NCBI GenBank assembly: GCA_034440635.1
Contig: JAOTON010001678.1
Span: 124,001 to 188,000 of the forward strand
Reading direction: 5' to 3'
Origin: Lepas anatifera
Lineage: Eukaryota; Arthropoda; Thecostraca; Lepadidae
DNA length: 64,000 nucleotides
The number at the start of each line of letters is the position of its first letter. Within the stretch, counting starts at the first letter, position 1. Positions 34,623 through 46,988 of the stretch are shown here, piece by piece. Under the pieces are notes generated by a model. It did no database searches. It was not told the origin of the DNA and saw only the letters and a list, made by a program, of their open reading frames with translations. A program made the translations under genes and the position numbers.

Positions 34623-35812
34623 CAATTTTTAACTGGTTTTTGTACTACATTCCCTCGATGGTTTTGAAAACTACAGCCACACATCATAGTAGGCATGTGC
34701 TTAAAGATTTATCTCGATTTAGCCTATAAAGTAATTTTGTTCGATACTTGAGGAATTTACTTACCTTGCCACGCTCAGAAAGAAAAATAAGAAAATAACC
34801 TTTTCATTTGGAATACATTGCAGCAGCGTCAGGGCTGCCAGGTTAACCATTTTGTGGTCAAATATCTCGGATTGGCCCTTTTTGTCGTGTTTCGCCCTTT
34901 CTTGGAATCTGACCTTTTTCCCATTTTTCAGCAGCTGACACCTGAGCTATATCTGGTTTGTCCCTTGTATAAATATAGCCTATTTTGACCTCTTTCGCTC
35001 TGAATACGATATTCCGGCATCGAAAAAGCAGCAGAGCAGCATAAAAATTGGTATGGTGGTGGGAAGGAGGGACCGAACTTTGTTAAAAACAAGATCCACA
35101 AAATAATGGCCGCCGAAAACCGGACGCGAAGGATGCGATAATATAGGCGCCCTTTGGGTGAAAAGTTGATGGCAAAGTGCGCCGTCTGAGGCTCCGCTTT
35201 TCCCCACTTACCAAAATCCTAGATTTACCACTGTTCAAGAGCAAATAAATGCATAATTGGAAAAGATAGAAAATATTGAATTTTAGCAGGGAGTGGTGCG
35301 GCCAAGATGATTAATGATGCTAACAAATGTTCTGGTTATGTGGATAAAATAATTTGCTGGTCATGCGGGATTGGCTTCCTATAAGATGAGTAGTGTGCTA
35401 AAAATATATATTGCGTCAGGTCAATATCAAACTGTCAACAATTAGTTTTAAACAGTGATACAAGTCGCTTTTTCTGTGGGCTTATGACTACCGATAGGGT
35501 TTTTAGCCTCAAATCTGTCTTTTGTGGTATTTATTCGGCTATTGTAGTGAATATAAAATTTTGCCCCTTTTTGGCCCTTTTTCTGACTCGGTTTGACCTT
35601 TTCTGCCGAAAAACCTTGGCAGCCCTGGGCAGCATCTATAATCTGGTATAAAATGGAATAACATAAAAATTGAGAAACATTTTTTTAACACTAAAGCGTC
35701 TAAGTTTTATTAAACACCCCTGAAAATGGGGTCTTGATCCCTGAAGACACTATAATGGCCAGCACAAGAAATGCCCCCCACTGACTTTTCCTTAAAAATG
35801 CCTGGTCTGATG

Positions 35813-38800
35813 CATTGAGTTTCGAGATCTCAGGGGGCCTGGTAGGCCCCTCTGAGATCCCGAAAACCAAAATGCTCAGAAAAACGCCCGTTTGAGGGTT
35901 TGCAGGGCTATGGTTATCTTCATTATAGGTAGCTGTCATTATCTTCAACGTCAAACGAAGTCATAATGATCAAATTTTGGCAGTGCTGGGGATCTATTAT
36001 GCGGAAAGTGCTGCGAAATGCCGTGGTTATGAGGAAAATCTTCGGAATATACTAAAAGCAGACAACGCCTATAGAGGGAAAGTCCTAAAAAATGTATCCT
36101 AACATTTTAGCGTCCAATCCATTCAAGGTGATTGAACTATGGCGTCACAATATGATTATTGTCTATAATATCCACCATAACTAGCACTAAACCAACCGTA
36201 GAGCGGAAAATGGGGATTAAATGATCCATGAACTTTGACGTTGACTTTTACTTTGAGTTACCTTAAATATTACGTCATAGTACACTGTACGACATACTGG
36301 GTAATAACACTTGACCATTACCATTACCATTAGCATTACCAGTGACCATTAACCTTGATCTTCATGTAAGGTGATTTTGACATATTACCTCGCTCATATG
36401 GCGTTGCGACGTCACCACTCGCTCTCCAATGCAGGCGAATTGGTGCGAAGGCGAGATTGCAGCAGTTTCGAAACATATGTCTGACTTTGAATGCCAATAA
36501 GCCATAAAAACATTAATCGATTTTCTAATTTCTTTCACAAATCCCTGCACCGTCAAAATCTCTCAAATGCAGGCAATTGACGGTTTTCAGCCGCGAACGG
36601 TTCTTCGGCCACATTGAAAAAAGGTGGTGGAGGTGGGCTTCGCCACCCCATCCCCTCCAGTGTGCGTGTTAACCAAATAGTAAATCTGCTCGCTTCGCAG
36701 ATCGATAACGCCGGAGAAATAGCTGCCCCAAAGCATAAGCAGAGCCTCAGTTAACCTACCCATCCTACATATTTTTACCACCGATTTTGCTGATCGAACC
36801 TACTTGCGGTGAGAGCCTTATATGCCTCATTTTGTGGGGGGTTTGTCTGAGTTGGCTCCAGCTAAAGAATCTGCTAGTTATCAGGTAGCTTTTAGCTCCA
36901 GCTCGTTAGGTCCATACATATAAGTTCTGTAACTGTGAGGCTTGGGAGTTTCCCTCCAATGCCTCAAATCCGCTCGTTTCGCTAGCACGCTGAAAGGATG
37001 ACATTAACTCGCGGTAGCCCTCACCTTAGTTACCACGGTCCTACACATATTGAACCCTAATCTGTACTCGCACGCATTTGTATTTATCTATATCATGACG
37101 GCCCCATAGAAATGACGGACAAAAACAAGATGTTGATGGATAACGCTAGAGTGATTTGATAGATAAAAGATTGTTTAAAAAATCAAGCATCCAAGGAAAT
37201 ACTTTCTTAATCAGCGTCATTTCAACCTTACTCGATACCAAGATATACCAGCATTATCAGTGTCGCTGAGGAGATTTTCTGTCTTTGAAGGTGCCCTGAT
37301 ACCTCCAATTTAAGCTTGACAAACTTAAATTTAAAACATTTGTTAAACATAAAAATATACTAGTGTGATGTCAAGGATATTCCACATTCCAATATGCTGT
37401 AACCAAATCGGCTGGGTTCTTAGAAATTTCGAATGAGATAGATCAGAACCCTATGTTGTGACTGAATCGCAGGGATGTGGATGTCAACCAACCAACTCCC
37501 GTGACGGGGCGACTTTAAATCAGCAGCTACCGTTCTCAGGAGAGCCTATTGATCTAGTGGTTTACCCATCTCAAGAGAGTCCGCCAGCAGAGCTTAGCTG
37601 GCTCGAGCTATCTCATCAGCAAAGACCACTGCACGTCTGGTAGCTCACTGGCTAAACACGAATCACCGGAGTTTCTGGGAGATGTTCAATCTCCATCTGT
37701 TCAGTACGCCGGCTAGCTGCGCCCATGAGGCCAGTGTATCCTCGGAAACAGAGCTCCCCTGCCGTCGGTCCGGTACGTTATTTATTGCCTGTCCGTTTGG
37801 GAGCAACCCGGAGAGAGCCACGATTCATCATGGTAGACTTCCAGCCGCCATCCAGCACGCTTCCGGAGGCCTCCGCCTAAACGGCACCCCTCCCCTCGTC
37901 TAGCTCCACCCCTCCCTCTCTCTCTCCTCAGTAACCCGGTCCGCCGTGGCGACAGCAGATGATTGCCTATTGAAGTCTGATGCGCACCGCTCGAACTGCA
38001 GCGCGGAGCCGATGAAGCGATGCACTTCTGGAGGTGATGTGTCACGCTGATAGAGTGGTAGCTGACTGCTGTACCGTGCTGATGGGGAGGGCTAGTGTCG
38101 AGTGATGGTGTGTGGAGTGCAGTACAATGCTCCTAAATTCAGGAGTGCCATCTTCAGTGATGCACAACCCGGGGCCTGTGCTGGATGATGATGATGATTG
38201 AGGTTTTAGCGCACGTTAGCTGCTGAGGCTATATGTGCCCCTGGCCAGTGCTGGGGTGACTGGAAGTTTTTATAGTGTTAATACATCATATTTTGTCTGG
38301 AGTGATTTACTGACTTGATGGATTGACCTTCTGCGGGTACTGACGCAGTCATGTGCATTAGGTGATACGCTCTGCTGAATATGACCTTCGGAATAAAGGA
38401 GTTGTGGTGGGTGGCTTAGCCCCAAACTTTCCACTCATAAATTGTCCAGATTTCAGCCACATTTGGCAAACAGTACGAAAATTTCACCAGTATCATGGGC
38501 GAAAGGTAATCACGCCTCCAAAGCTGATAACTCCTTGTTTTAGAGAGCGCAGTTTTTCACCAGGAGGTGGAAGACGCTTTCTACTTTGTTCCTGGCGTCT
38601 ACACCCGCGCCGATCGTGGAATGAAGTGCACTGATGATGAGAGATGTCTCGTCTTATCTGAGCTGATGGTGCTCACAGATATAGTGGCTGAGCTGATAAA
38701 CTGCCGTACCGTGCGGAACGGTGTTCAATATTCGGAGCCAACCTGACTTTTTCCTACAATTTCCACTCCTAAGTTAATAGGCAACAAAGTGCGCCCTCCA

Positions 38801-39160
38801 TGGCGGTCCACACCACAACAGTAATATCATTAGAGAAAAGCGACAAGTGGGGGACAAAAAGTCACGGCACATCCCACTAGGAAGAAGGAAATAACAGAAA
38901 ACACTTTTCCAGGGGAGAGCAGACCATTAGTTTCGGCTACTTAATGCAATGGGACAGCCGGACAGCAACACACACAATAGACACTTGAAATAACCGAAGT
39001 CTTAGATCACTTAACCAGCTGGCTAGTCAGACATCGCCCTGAATTCCATTCTGTAAGGTGGTGTTGAAGTGACTTTTTGAATGGTTAATCATAGAACAGA
39101 TACCCCGCCCACTGCAATAAAGTAATGATTACGAGGGCACAACCAAACTAGGGCTATGAT
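35813..39160. other. intron sequence between hAT copy 1 and the MITE at 39.27 kb
   Basis: No gene recognised. It holds the second copy of a dispersed repeat (36550-36680), a short ACCATT run near 36310-36350, and GC-richer sequence at 37.7-38.1 kb whose open frames show no domain. Confidence 0.4.
36550..36680 (+). repeat. dispersed repeat, copy 2
   Basis: Similar to 3490-3625: CTCTCAAATGCAGGCAA and GTTCTTCGGCCACATTGAAAAAAGG followed by G-rich sequence. Confidence 0.6.
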
Positions 39161-39272
39161 ATGATATCAAATTCTTTAAACACCACATTGAAAGCCTTAT
39201 TCCTAAATAAAATCACCCATTGCTCGGTTCACGTCATTCAAAAAAAAAACATCCACACACTGGCGAATCAAA

Positions 39273-39589
39273 AGCCCTGTTCGGTCCGTCAGCACATTTT
39301 TGTCAGCACCAATCAGCTGGCAGCATGCGCCTACGTCACAGGATTGTAGCCTCTCCCCAGGAACCAGTCCTAGAGGATTTACGGACTGACGGCCTGCTGT
39401 AGTGATGCTAAAAGAACAGTTACAGCACAGCAGTGACAGCCTACCATTTTTGGAATTGTAGATACGTATTCTGTTTCTTCTTTGTAAGGATAGTAGACAC
39501 CCGAGACGATTGTGGCGCTGATGTTGCTTTTCTGGAGGGGAGGCTAGAGGCCCTGCTGACAAAACTGTGCTGACTGACCAAACAGGGCT
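39273..39589. mobile_element. 317-bp MITE, copy B
   Basis: Ends AGCCCTGTTCGGTCCGTC and (reverse complement) AGCCCTGTTTGGTCAGTC, flanked by AAA on both sides. Internal blocks (GATTGTAGCCTCTCC, ACCAGTCCTAGAGG) match copy A at 31908 in inverted orientation. Confidence 0.85.
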
Positions 39590-39813
39590 AAAGCAATGAT
39601 CTAGCTGGCAGCGAGAGCTTTATCCAAACGAGATAGGAGAGCAGACTCAGACCCAGAAAAATATGATTTGGATACATTATTTTTCTTCTTCAAAATCGTG
39701 AAGACGCGTAATCCAAGAAAATTCAAAGAGTATTAGGTGGTTCTTGGCCATGACCCGATTGCCCCCTCCCTCCCTCCGTAATTCACCGTCCCTGCACGTG
39801 CATCGGTACTTAC

Positions 39814-39964
39814 ATAGCACCTGCAGATCGATAGAAGCAGTGACGAGATCGCCGACAGAGTTCTCGGCGACGCATTCGTATAAACCGCCGTCCGCTCGGG
39901 CTACCCTGGCGAGGTGTAACCTCTCTCCCCGCCGCAGGTCAACCGACGCCAGTGACCCCGGCGC
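39814..39964 (-). CDS. klg: klingon-like exon: Ig domain 2, second half
   Basis: The acceptor CTCAG lies before 39964 and the donor CTAT|GTAAGT after 39814; length 151 nt, phase 0 in and phase 1 out. About 50 residues carry the D-G strands: SVDLRRGERLHLARV, then ADGGLYECVAENSVGD with the second cysteine and the tyrosine corner, and ASIDLQVL. Joining to Ig3a gives LQVLYKPEAEVE, as expected at the Ig2-Ig3 linker. The acceptor is immediately preceded on the gene strand by five or six CTGAC pentamers. The exon sits between two inverted copies of a 2.3-kb hAT-like element. Confidence 0.93.
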
Positions 39965-39994
39965 CTGAGGTCAGGTCAGGTCAGGTCAGGTCAG
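39965..39994. repeat. (GGTCA)n pentamer repeat abutting the Ig2b splice acceptor
   Basis: On the plus strand the sequence directly beside the exon reads as GGTCA pentamers, repeated about five times. On the gene strand it is a CTGAC run that forms the polypyrimidine-side context of the acceptor, and each pentamer could also act as a weak branch-point-like CTGAC. Length changes would move the acceptor relative to the branch site. Confidence 0.8.
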
Positions 39995-40225
39995 AGAGAT
40001 GCTGAGTTAGAGCATTAGCCGATTGCGTGGGTGAGCGGTGTGGAGGGAGCCATGGCTATATTATGAGCGCAACAATGAGGTAACAAGTTAGTGTCTGTGG
40101 GCGTATACATGCGCACTTGCGGTGACAGTTTGAATTACGTCTTTTACATCCATAACGCTTGCAAGCAGTGTAAAACACCATGAGCTGACAAGTAACCCGA
40201 AGCTTGTTATTTCGGTACTCTCCAT

Positions 40226-40379
40226 CAGTGGCGGATAAAGGTGGTGCTAGGTGGGCACAAGGTCCCCCTCCCCCCGAAAGGTCAGAGTATCTATAGTTAA
40301 TACATAGTCGGAGGCTGTACCTAGGCAATGGCGGGGAGGGGAAGGCCCTAGCTCCCCAAATGTCCTGAATCTGCCACTG
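40226..40379 (+). mobile_element. hAT-type MITE, CAGTGGCGGAT family
   Basis: Ends CAGTGGCGGATAAAGG and GAATCTGCCACTG with the family's TAGTTAATACATAGTC block. The flanks CTCTCCAT / CACTCCAC are a decayed 8-bp duplication (6 of 8). It lies just upstream, on the gene strand, of the Ig2b acceptor. Confidence 0.82.
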
Positions 40380-40387
40380 CACTCCAC

Positions 40388-42940
40388 CATCGGCCGCCAT
40401 TTGCATGAAGTAATGAAACTCCCTCCTCCAACGATGTTCAGACTTTCTAAACAGACACCAAGCCTCATTACATGGATGTCAGATCGCAGTGAATTCAACT
40501 TGCGTGCCTTTTGATGCTATTTTGGTTCCCACTGATTTATACAGTGATTTCACCAGTTTATTCTACACCTTCCGATTACATATCGGGCCTCAAGACTATA
40601 AACATACAAGCAACCATGTAGAATACAAGAAAATGCATTCGATTTTACACCTTCACAACAGCCAGGTACAAGCCATCTGAACACCAAGAGAAACCTCTCC
40701 TTCAAGATACCATGCGCACATACCACCAATCACTGTGTTCCAACGCCAATACTGAGTCGGCCAATTTTCTTGTTACTATGCCTAGCTGCCAGTAGGATGA
40801 AGCTTTAATCCGCACTTGGTGGCAGACCCCTGCCACTTTCTAACCGCATCTGACCAAGCGCACCAGCTTTGCTGCCGAACTTTGCGCCAGGCTTAAACGA
40901 CTAAGCCAACTTTTAACCGCTCACCCAGAGCAAACTCGTTGCCGTGCTTTCAGTGCGGCAAGCTTTCAGTTGGCTCACATAAATATGCCTTCAGCTGGGC
41001 TTTGCCGGACTGAAGCGTTTTTACGGCTAGTGACGGCAAACTAACGGGGGCAGGCTCAGATGCGAACTTTGCCATTTGAGATGAAATCATCATGAGGATG
41101 ATCAGGAAGGTGGTAGCATCAACGACAGTTTTATTACAATATTTGCTTATTTCTAAAACTGAGATATGTAAAAATATAAAGGCTCGAGATTACAAATCAT
41201 AATCAGCTGTGACTGTGTTTCCTAAAGAAAACTGTCTTACTGAAAAACGCAGGCCACCTTAAAAAAATCACTACATGCTGTAGAGCAAAGAGAAAACATA
41301 TATTACAACGTGGGAGCACAAATAATAGTTCACATTCCGTTTCTTTTTTTCGTTCCTGTTCTTTTCTTCTTCTTCCTGTTCTCTGCACATGATACCTATA
41401 GCTATCATAAATGTTCTAGTCATGCTCACCACATATCTGCCATTTTTCAAATAATGATCTGACGTAGCGGATCACCACCAATCGTGTCGCATTTAGCCTT
41501 AAAGGCGCACTCACATGTATAACTAAGCGTACCTTTTGCCTGCTGTGCGGGAAGGGGGCATCAGAGCTGAGCGAATCAATTTCTGTTTCATGGCAATGCC
41601 AAATGTCTAGGATATACGAATGGGTAGCTTAGTAGCTCTGCTGATGCCTTGTTCCTATCTGAACAGGGGTTAATTTACGTATGATGGGTGCGTGTATATG
41701 AACTCAACAGGAGCGTTCATTTTCCTAGACGAATTTGTGTGGATTTCGTTTATGTTTTCACTCTCTTCTGGCTTACACCTTCTGGTTTTTGGGCTACAAG
41801 CTTTGTGGTGCTTGAACGTGAGGTGCTGGTGATACGCGATTGTGGGATTTTTCTCTGAGTTAAAAGGTCAGCCATGTTCTTGAGGCCAAATTCTTGAGTT
41901 GCTGCATCAGAAGGTCAACGTTCCTCTCTTGTTACCTGTGTGCAGTATTGATCTTTTGTGGTCAAGCGATGGACGGAATCCAACAGCAGAATGATTGGTG
42001 CTGTCATATATTTCATATAGACACACTGTGTTGGGGTTGGTCCTGTTTTCTCAGGTGATGCGGGGTTTGAGACATGCAGCCCTTTCTGGATAGTGTGCTT
42101 CTTCCAATGTAATCTTAGGATTGTAAAAGTTCAGGTGACTGAAAATGTATTTTCAGAAATGAGTGGGTGAGTGAGTCAGGAACGAATGAGTGAGTTCAAA
42201 CTATTCATATGCTATCAATATAGCGGATATAATATGAATGAGGGTTCGATAGTCGACTACCAGTTGCGCACGAAGGCAACAGCCACGAGTGTTTCTGCTG
42301 TTCATCGGTATCTCCGGCGTTGCTAGCACTATTTTTCACCACAGCGTACAAAATTGTGAAGCAATGCATCAGACAACAAGGGGCGGAACTCTACGATGAT
42401 AAATGCCAGGAAAATCTATCTAGTCTACATTACGTATTTTCGAACAAAGACAAGGTGGCCTGCATACCTTTTGAATAGGGATGCTGCCACATAAGTTTAA
42501 AAAATCTAAAGAGAAAAACAGTACTGTCATGGGGAAGGCGGCAAGAAAACGTACATCTCATTCTAAGGAGGACGTCCTTGTTTTCGAGAAAATGTGGCAA
42601 AAACCTAACCTCCTGACATAGGACGCGCTATAACAGTCAGGATACCCTGGCTAGTGCGTTACCGCAGGCTGGTACGGTGAGAAGCAGAGGATTCAAAGCC
42701 TCAAGGCTTTCAGGAAGCCCGTAGAACTCTGCTGTGCGACAATGTAATTACAAACTAGTTTTGTCCAAGTTGTTGCAAGTTCGGTTTTTGGAATCGGAGC
42801 CTCACTAAAGCCATCGATCGACTTGTCAGGTAGACTCCGACCGAACTATCCGAACGAGCAACTCCCGCAATGAGGGATTAATTTAGAAACCAAAGTTTAA
42901 AGTTCAACAAAGCACAGGGACGGCCTTCCCGTTCAGGTCA
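40388..42940. other. intron sequence without recognised elements
   Basis: No coding or mobile-element signature found. A few GAGT units occur near 42160-42195. Confidence 0.4.
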
Positions 42941-43009
42941 CCCGTTCACTAGTCATATGTCAGCCGACTTACGTCGGGTAAATATCGAGCGCCGGGGCGG
43001 CGTCTCAGG

Positions 43010-43076
43010 GGCCACTACATGTTCCTGAGTAGCGGACCAGAGCCCAACGCTCTACCAACTGAGCTACCAGGGAGGC
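43010..43076 (-). pseudogene. tRNA-like 5' half (box A), relic
   Basis: The minus strand reads CCTGGTAGCTCAGTTGGTAG and continues AGCGTTGGGCTCTGGTCCG, a good D-arm/box A and anticodon-arm-like segment. No box B (GGTTCGAATCC) follows at the right distance, so this is a tRNA pseudogene or a broken SINE head and not a working tRNA. Confidence 0.45.
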
Positions 43077-43082
43077 TACACA

Positions 43083-43645
43083 GCAAGTTTCAGCGCTGAG
43101 TTGCCTTTCAGATAAGCGCGGAGACTCAAATTAAACAAATAGCGGATGGGCAAAGATTCAAAGCATGCAATGTTGTATTTCTCGCCTTATTTACCACAGA
43201 AGAAGACTACACAACAAGGAATTGTGGAAAACGTGCCCCCTTGATTCATAAGTAACCAAACTGTAGAACATCACAGGTTGAGGAAGCACTCGGAGGATGA
43301 GCTCCCCCGGCTGCGAAAAGCACAGAGATCATGATTGTTCAGAATGTGTCGCGAAATTCCAGGCCAGTTCAGCCAGTCTGGAAATATAACCGGGACATTA
43401 TCGGTGTCTTATCGGACCCGTTACCGGTTCACACCTCCAGCTTCAGCAGCGAGCTGCCTTTCGGATGTATGAGGAGACTCAGAAATCAGGCCAATGGTGG
43501 ATGGGGAAAGATTCAAAATACGGAATGCTTTATTCCTAGCCTCATTCACTTCAGCAGGCTACAAAAGAAGGAATCGTGGAAAACGTGCCACTTCTACTCA
43601 TTAGTAATTCGAGTGTAGTGTGGTATGGTGACGGAAGCTGAACCC
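43083..43645. repeat. diverged direct duplication (two units ~350 bp apart)
   Basis: Unit 1 (about 43083-43290) and unit 2 (about 43433-43640) share ordered blocks: GCTG(A)GTTGCCTTTC-GAT, GGAGACTCA, GGATGGG-AAAGATTCAAA, AAGGAATTGTGGAAAACGTG and CATAAGTAA/CATTAGTAA. Divergence is substantial. I do not know the family. Confidence 0.8.
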
Positions 43646-44299
43646 GAACAGCCAACGGTGTTTTACAGCTGTCCCAAGGACTGGATATGAAGCAGACGAG
43701 GTGTGTGTTGTTTGAGCGTTTTAGTTTTTTGTTTGTTGAGATGACTATGATATCAGTTGGTATAAGTATGAATGTGATTTACAATAAAGCAATCGGTTCA
43801 GCATTCGGTTTCTCTCCGGCATATCATCACAGAAAAACGCCACATGACCATACTGTCCGTTTGCATTCTGCAATTTACTGCAACATTACATTGCATCACA
43901 CTGTCACTAAGAAACTTTCGCTAACATTTTGCAAGCTAGCCAAAATATTATCAGTTAAACTGCAATAACCCCTATTAAAAGGAATATGATAAGCTCGGAG
44001 ACGCAAATTGAAGCCCACGCTAGCGATCTATGGTGTCTTCTACCGGGTTTCCAATGGTTAGGATTTCTAGCCTGGACCATGTTTATACAAGGAGCAAAAC
44101 CAACAATTGTTTTAGTACAACTAGTAAGTGTTAACGTAAACCCTTATTGTACAGCTTTATTTCTACAATGTAATCGCCGCAAAAGTCAACAGATATCCGT
44201 CCTTGCTAAACAAAACCTCTAGCACCAAAACAGAGCCCGGTGGCCTCATCCTTCACACCGGGCGGGCCCGTGCGTATCCGTTCGTCCGTTTCGTCAGTT

Positions 44300-44520
44300 C
44301 CAGCCCTCTCCCACGCGAGTCAGCGGTGCGGCACGTGACGACGCGCGATCGCTCAGCTGACTCCCAACGCCGAATTAGCGTCGGTGCCGACTCGACGGTG
44401 CGACGGTCGCCCGCGCGCGCGGCGGCGGGGTGCATAAGTAATGGTGCCGCATGTGGTTAACGAGCGACGATCGCCGCATTAGCGGCGCCGATATCAATTA
44501 GACAGAGAGCGAACCGATGT
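44300..44520. other. short CpG-rich stretch
   Basis: Dense CG dinucleotides (CGCGCGCGCGGCGGCG near 44410) in an otherwise AT-rich intron. No ORF with recognisable domain. It could be an unmethylated regulatory patch or a GC-rich repeat; the sequence alone cannot decide. Confidence 0.4.
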
Positions 44521-44525
44521 GCGCT

Positions 44526-44688
44526 GACGGCCGCCTGACAGGGGTCGGGGGTCACCTGACGGCGGCCGGGGGGTCACCTGACGGCGGTCGGGGGTCACCT
44601 GACGGGGATCGGGGTCACCTGACAGGAGTCGGGGGTCACCTGACAGGGGTCGGGGGTCATCTGACAGGGATCGGGGGTCACCTGACGG
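44526..44688. repeat. ~21-bp minisatellite, left half (GGGGTCACCTGACAG)
   Basis: About eight units of GGGGTCGGGGGTCACCTGAC with small variants. It is cut off by hAT-like copy 2 and resumes at 46989; both flanks carry CCTGACGG, the element's target duplication. Confidence 0.93.
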
Positions 44689-46988
44689 CAGGGCATTTTT
44701 AAGGAAATATCAGTGGGGGGGGCATTTCTTGTGCTGGCCATATTAGTCTTTTCAGGGAATCAAGGCCCCATTTTTGGAGGGGTAGGCGTGTTAATAGACG
44801 CCTTAGTAATACAAAATCGGTTTCCAATTTTTTCAAATTCCATAAATTATAGATTCTGCCCAGGGCTGCTAGTTTTTTTCGGCGACAAAAGACCAAATCC
44901 GAGTTAGAAACAGCAACAAGAAGGGTTCAAAATTTGTTTTAACAGAAATTACCAAGTAAGTAAATCAAATATGCCAAAAAAGCCAGATTTGAGGCTAAAA
45001 CAACCCCTAACAGTAGTCATAAACCCACAGAAAGTCGACTCGTATCGCTGTTTAGAACTAGTTCAGCACCATCAATTATCTTGGCCGCACCATTCCCCGC
45101 TAACATTTAATAATTTTTCTGTTTTTTTCACCTGTGAATTTCTTGCTCTTGAAAAGTGGGAAATGTATGATTTTAGTAAGTGGGGGAGGGTGTAGCCTCA
45201 GAGGGCGCACTTTGGCATTAACTTTGCACCCAAAGGGTGTCTATAGTATCGCATCCTTCGCGTCCAATTTTCGGTGGCCGTCACTCTTGTGGATCGTCCT
45301 TCCCACCGCCATAACAGTTTTTCTGCTGCTCTGTTGCTTTTTTGGTGTCAAAACATCTTATTCAAGAGCGGAGAAGGCCAAAAGGAGCCATATTTATGCA
45401 ATGATCAAACCAAAAATAGCTTGGGTCCCAGGGCCCAGAAAAAGGGCCAAAAGGCCAGATTCCAAGAAAGGGCCAACCGAAAAAATAACCGGGCCAAAAA
45501 CGACAAAAAAGGCTGAATTCGAGAAATTTTGCCAGAAAATGGCCGGCCTGGCAGCCCTGAAGCTGTCGCAATGTATGTCAAATAAACAAACTATTTCTTA
45601 TTTTTCTTTATGAGTTTCGCAAGGCAAGTAAATTCCTTCAGTATCAAACACAGATGGTTTATAATCTAAATCGAGGCAAGTTTTATGTACATACTTACTA
45701 TGTTGTGGGGCTGCTGCTGTCAAAATCATATAGTGAATGTTGTGCAAAAACCACTTAATTATTTTTGGGATTTATCAACGCCCCAACTGTCAGGGTCGTG
45801 TGGCGTCGCCAACATTTTCCCTGTTGGAAGTGTTTCTTGGGAGCCAGTTTGATGATTCTGCCGAATATATAGTCTCTCCCAATTTTCAAATTCAAGGAAT
45901 GGATGAGAAAAGCTAAGTAACAACTTAGACTGGGGTCAGATCTAACACGGAGCAATTGTAACAGTTGCCATGATTCCAAATTAACCGATGGATCAGCCGT
46001 AACACCGGAAATGCGCAGTCAATTGATGCCCTTTTTAAAATTTGACTCGGTGCGGTTGGTAATTCGGGCAAAGTTTGCTAGCAAGTGTTCTTTACGGTGT
46101 TTTTTTTTCAATTTTGAAAAATGTTGACCTTATTGGCGGATGTTATAAGTTACAGCCTGAACAGCTTGAATGTGCTGTAAAGAAGACTAAAGTAGCTACA
46201 AAATGAGCATAGTAGAGTGCCTCTTGCATTAAATCGTTTAGTGGATGTTTTTTTAAGGTGGCGTGGTGCGAAGGGGGCAATTCTAATACTTTCCTTAGGA
46301 TCAAATGTAACAGTATTACAAGTAAAAAAAATGGTTATTTACTACACCAATGCAGTAGTTAGGTCCGTGGGTCGTTCTGGCCATCTGGATGCTGAGCAGC
46401 CTGGCCCATCGGGGACTGGTCAGGGGCCGGTCATCTCTAAAATCGTTCGGCCTTTGCCAGAGACCGGACGATGGAAGCAGACCAATGTTGGCCGGAAGAC
46501 CAAAAAAACGGAAATTCTTATCGAAACACCCGAAAAGAGAGCGATTAAAAACGGGCGTACAAAAAACAAAACACAGGCAATGCCACGGTACTGGCTGGGG
46601 CGGGGGCTTCTGGTTGGATAGAAATCGATGTTTGGTTGGTTGTAGGCTATCTCCAGCGTTGTGGTTAGTTAAATTTATCCTGAGGCTCCTTAGCCGGGAT
46701 TTCCGTAACTACTTGCTTTGTTTCTGTTTTTTGCACGATGAGTGGACACCTACTGATGGTAGTTTTTGAACACAGTTTTTGTGGATTGCCAATTTGGGAC
46801 GAGCAATAAAACAAAATTATTATTATGGGGTGGTGTTCTGTCTTATTTTCGTTAGGTGAGTTTGCGCTTATTCAGTTATAAGTACTACTTGTCTATTTCA
46901 CTGGGGGGCCAATTTCCCGGCACTGGGGGGGCATTTCGGTCGACTGGGGGGCAATTGGCCCCCAGTTAACATGTTAAAAAATGGCCTG
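44689..46988 (+). mobile_element. hAT-like nonautonomous element, copy 2 (2.30 kb)
   Basis: Flanked by the perfect 8-bp repeat CCTGACGG (44681-44688, 46989-46996). Ends CAGGGCATTTTTAAGG and (reverse complement) CAGGCCATTTTTTAACATG. It is inverted relative to copy 1 at 33336-35804 and lacks that copy's piggyBac-like insertion. Open frames of 134-159 codons show no transposase motif. Inserted into a minisatellite. Confidence 0.9.

Larger units (their letters stand above)
33336..35804 (-). mobile_element. hAT-like nonautonomous element, copy 1 (2.47 kb with insertions)
   Basis: Flanked by the perfect 8-bp repeat GTCTGATG (33328-33335 and 35805-35812). The ends are CAGGCCATTTTTTAACATG and (reverse complement) CAGGCATTTTTAAGG. 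It aligns along its length, inverted, with 44689-46988. Nested in it are a 230-bp TTAA element (33359-33588) and a 233-bp MITE (34140-34372). A SINE body fragment near 34530-34620 is shared with copy 2. No transposase is recognisable. Confidence 0.9.

Noticed and set aside
37682..37903. Possible Ig-like ETELPC motif on the plus strand
   Set aside because: Wrong strand for the gene, no matching tryptophan or second cysteine, and the Ig3 first half is fully accounted for at 31719-31816.
43010..43076. Functional tRNA gene on the minus strand
   Set aside because: Good box A region but no box B, T-arm or acceptor complement in the expected place.
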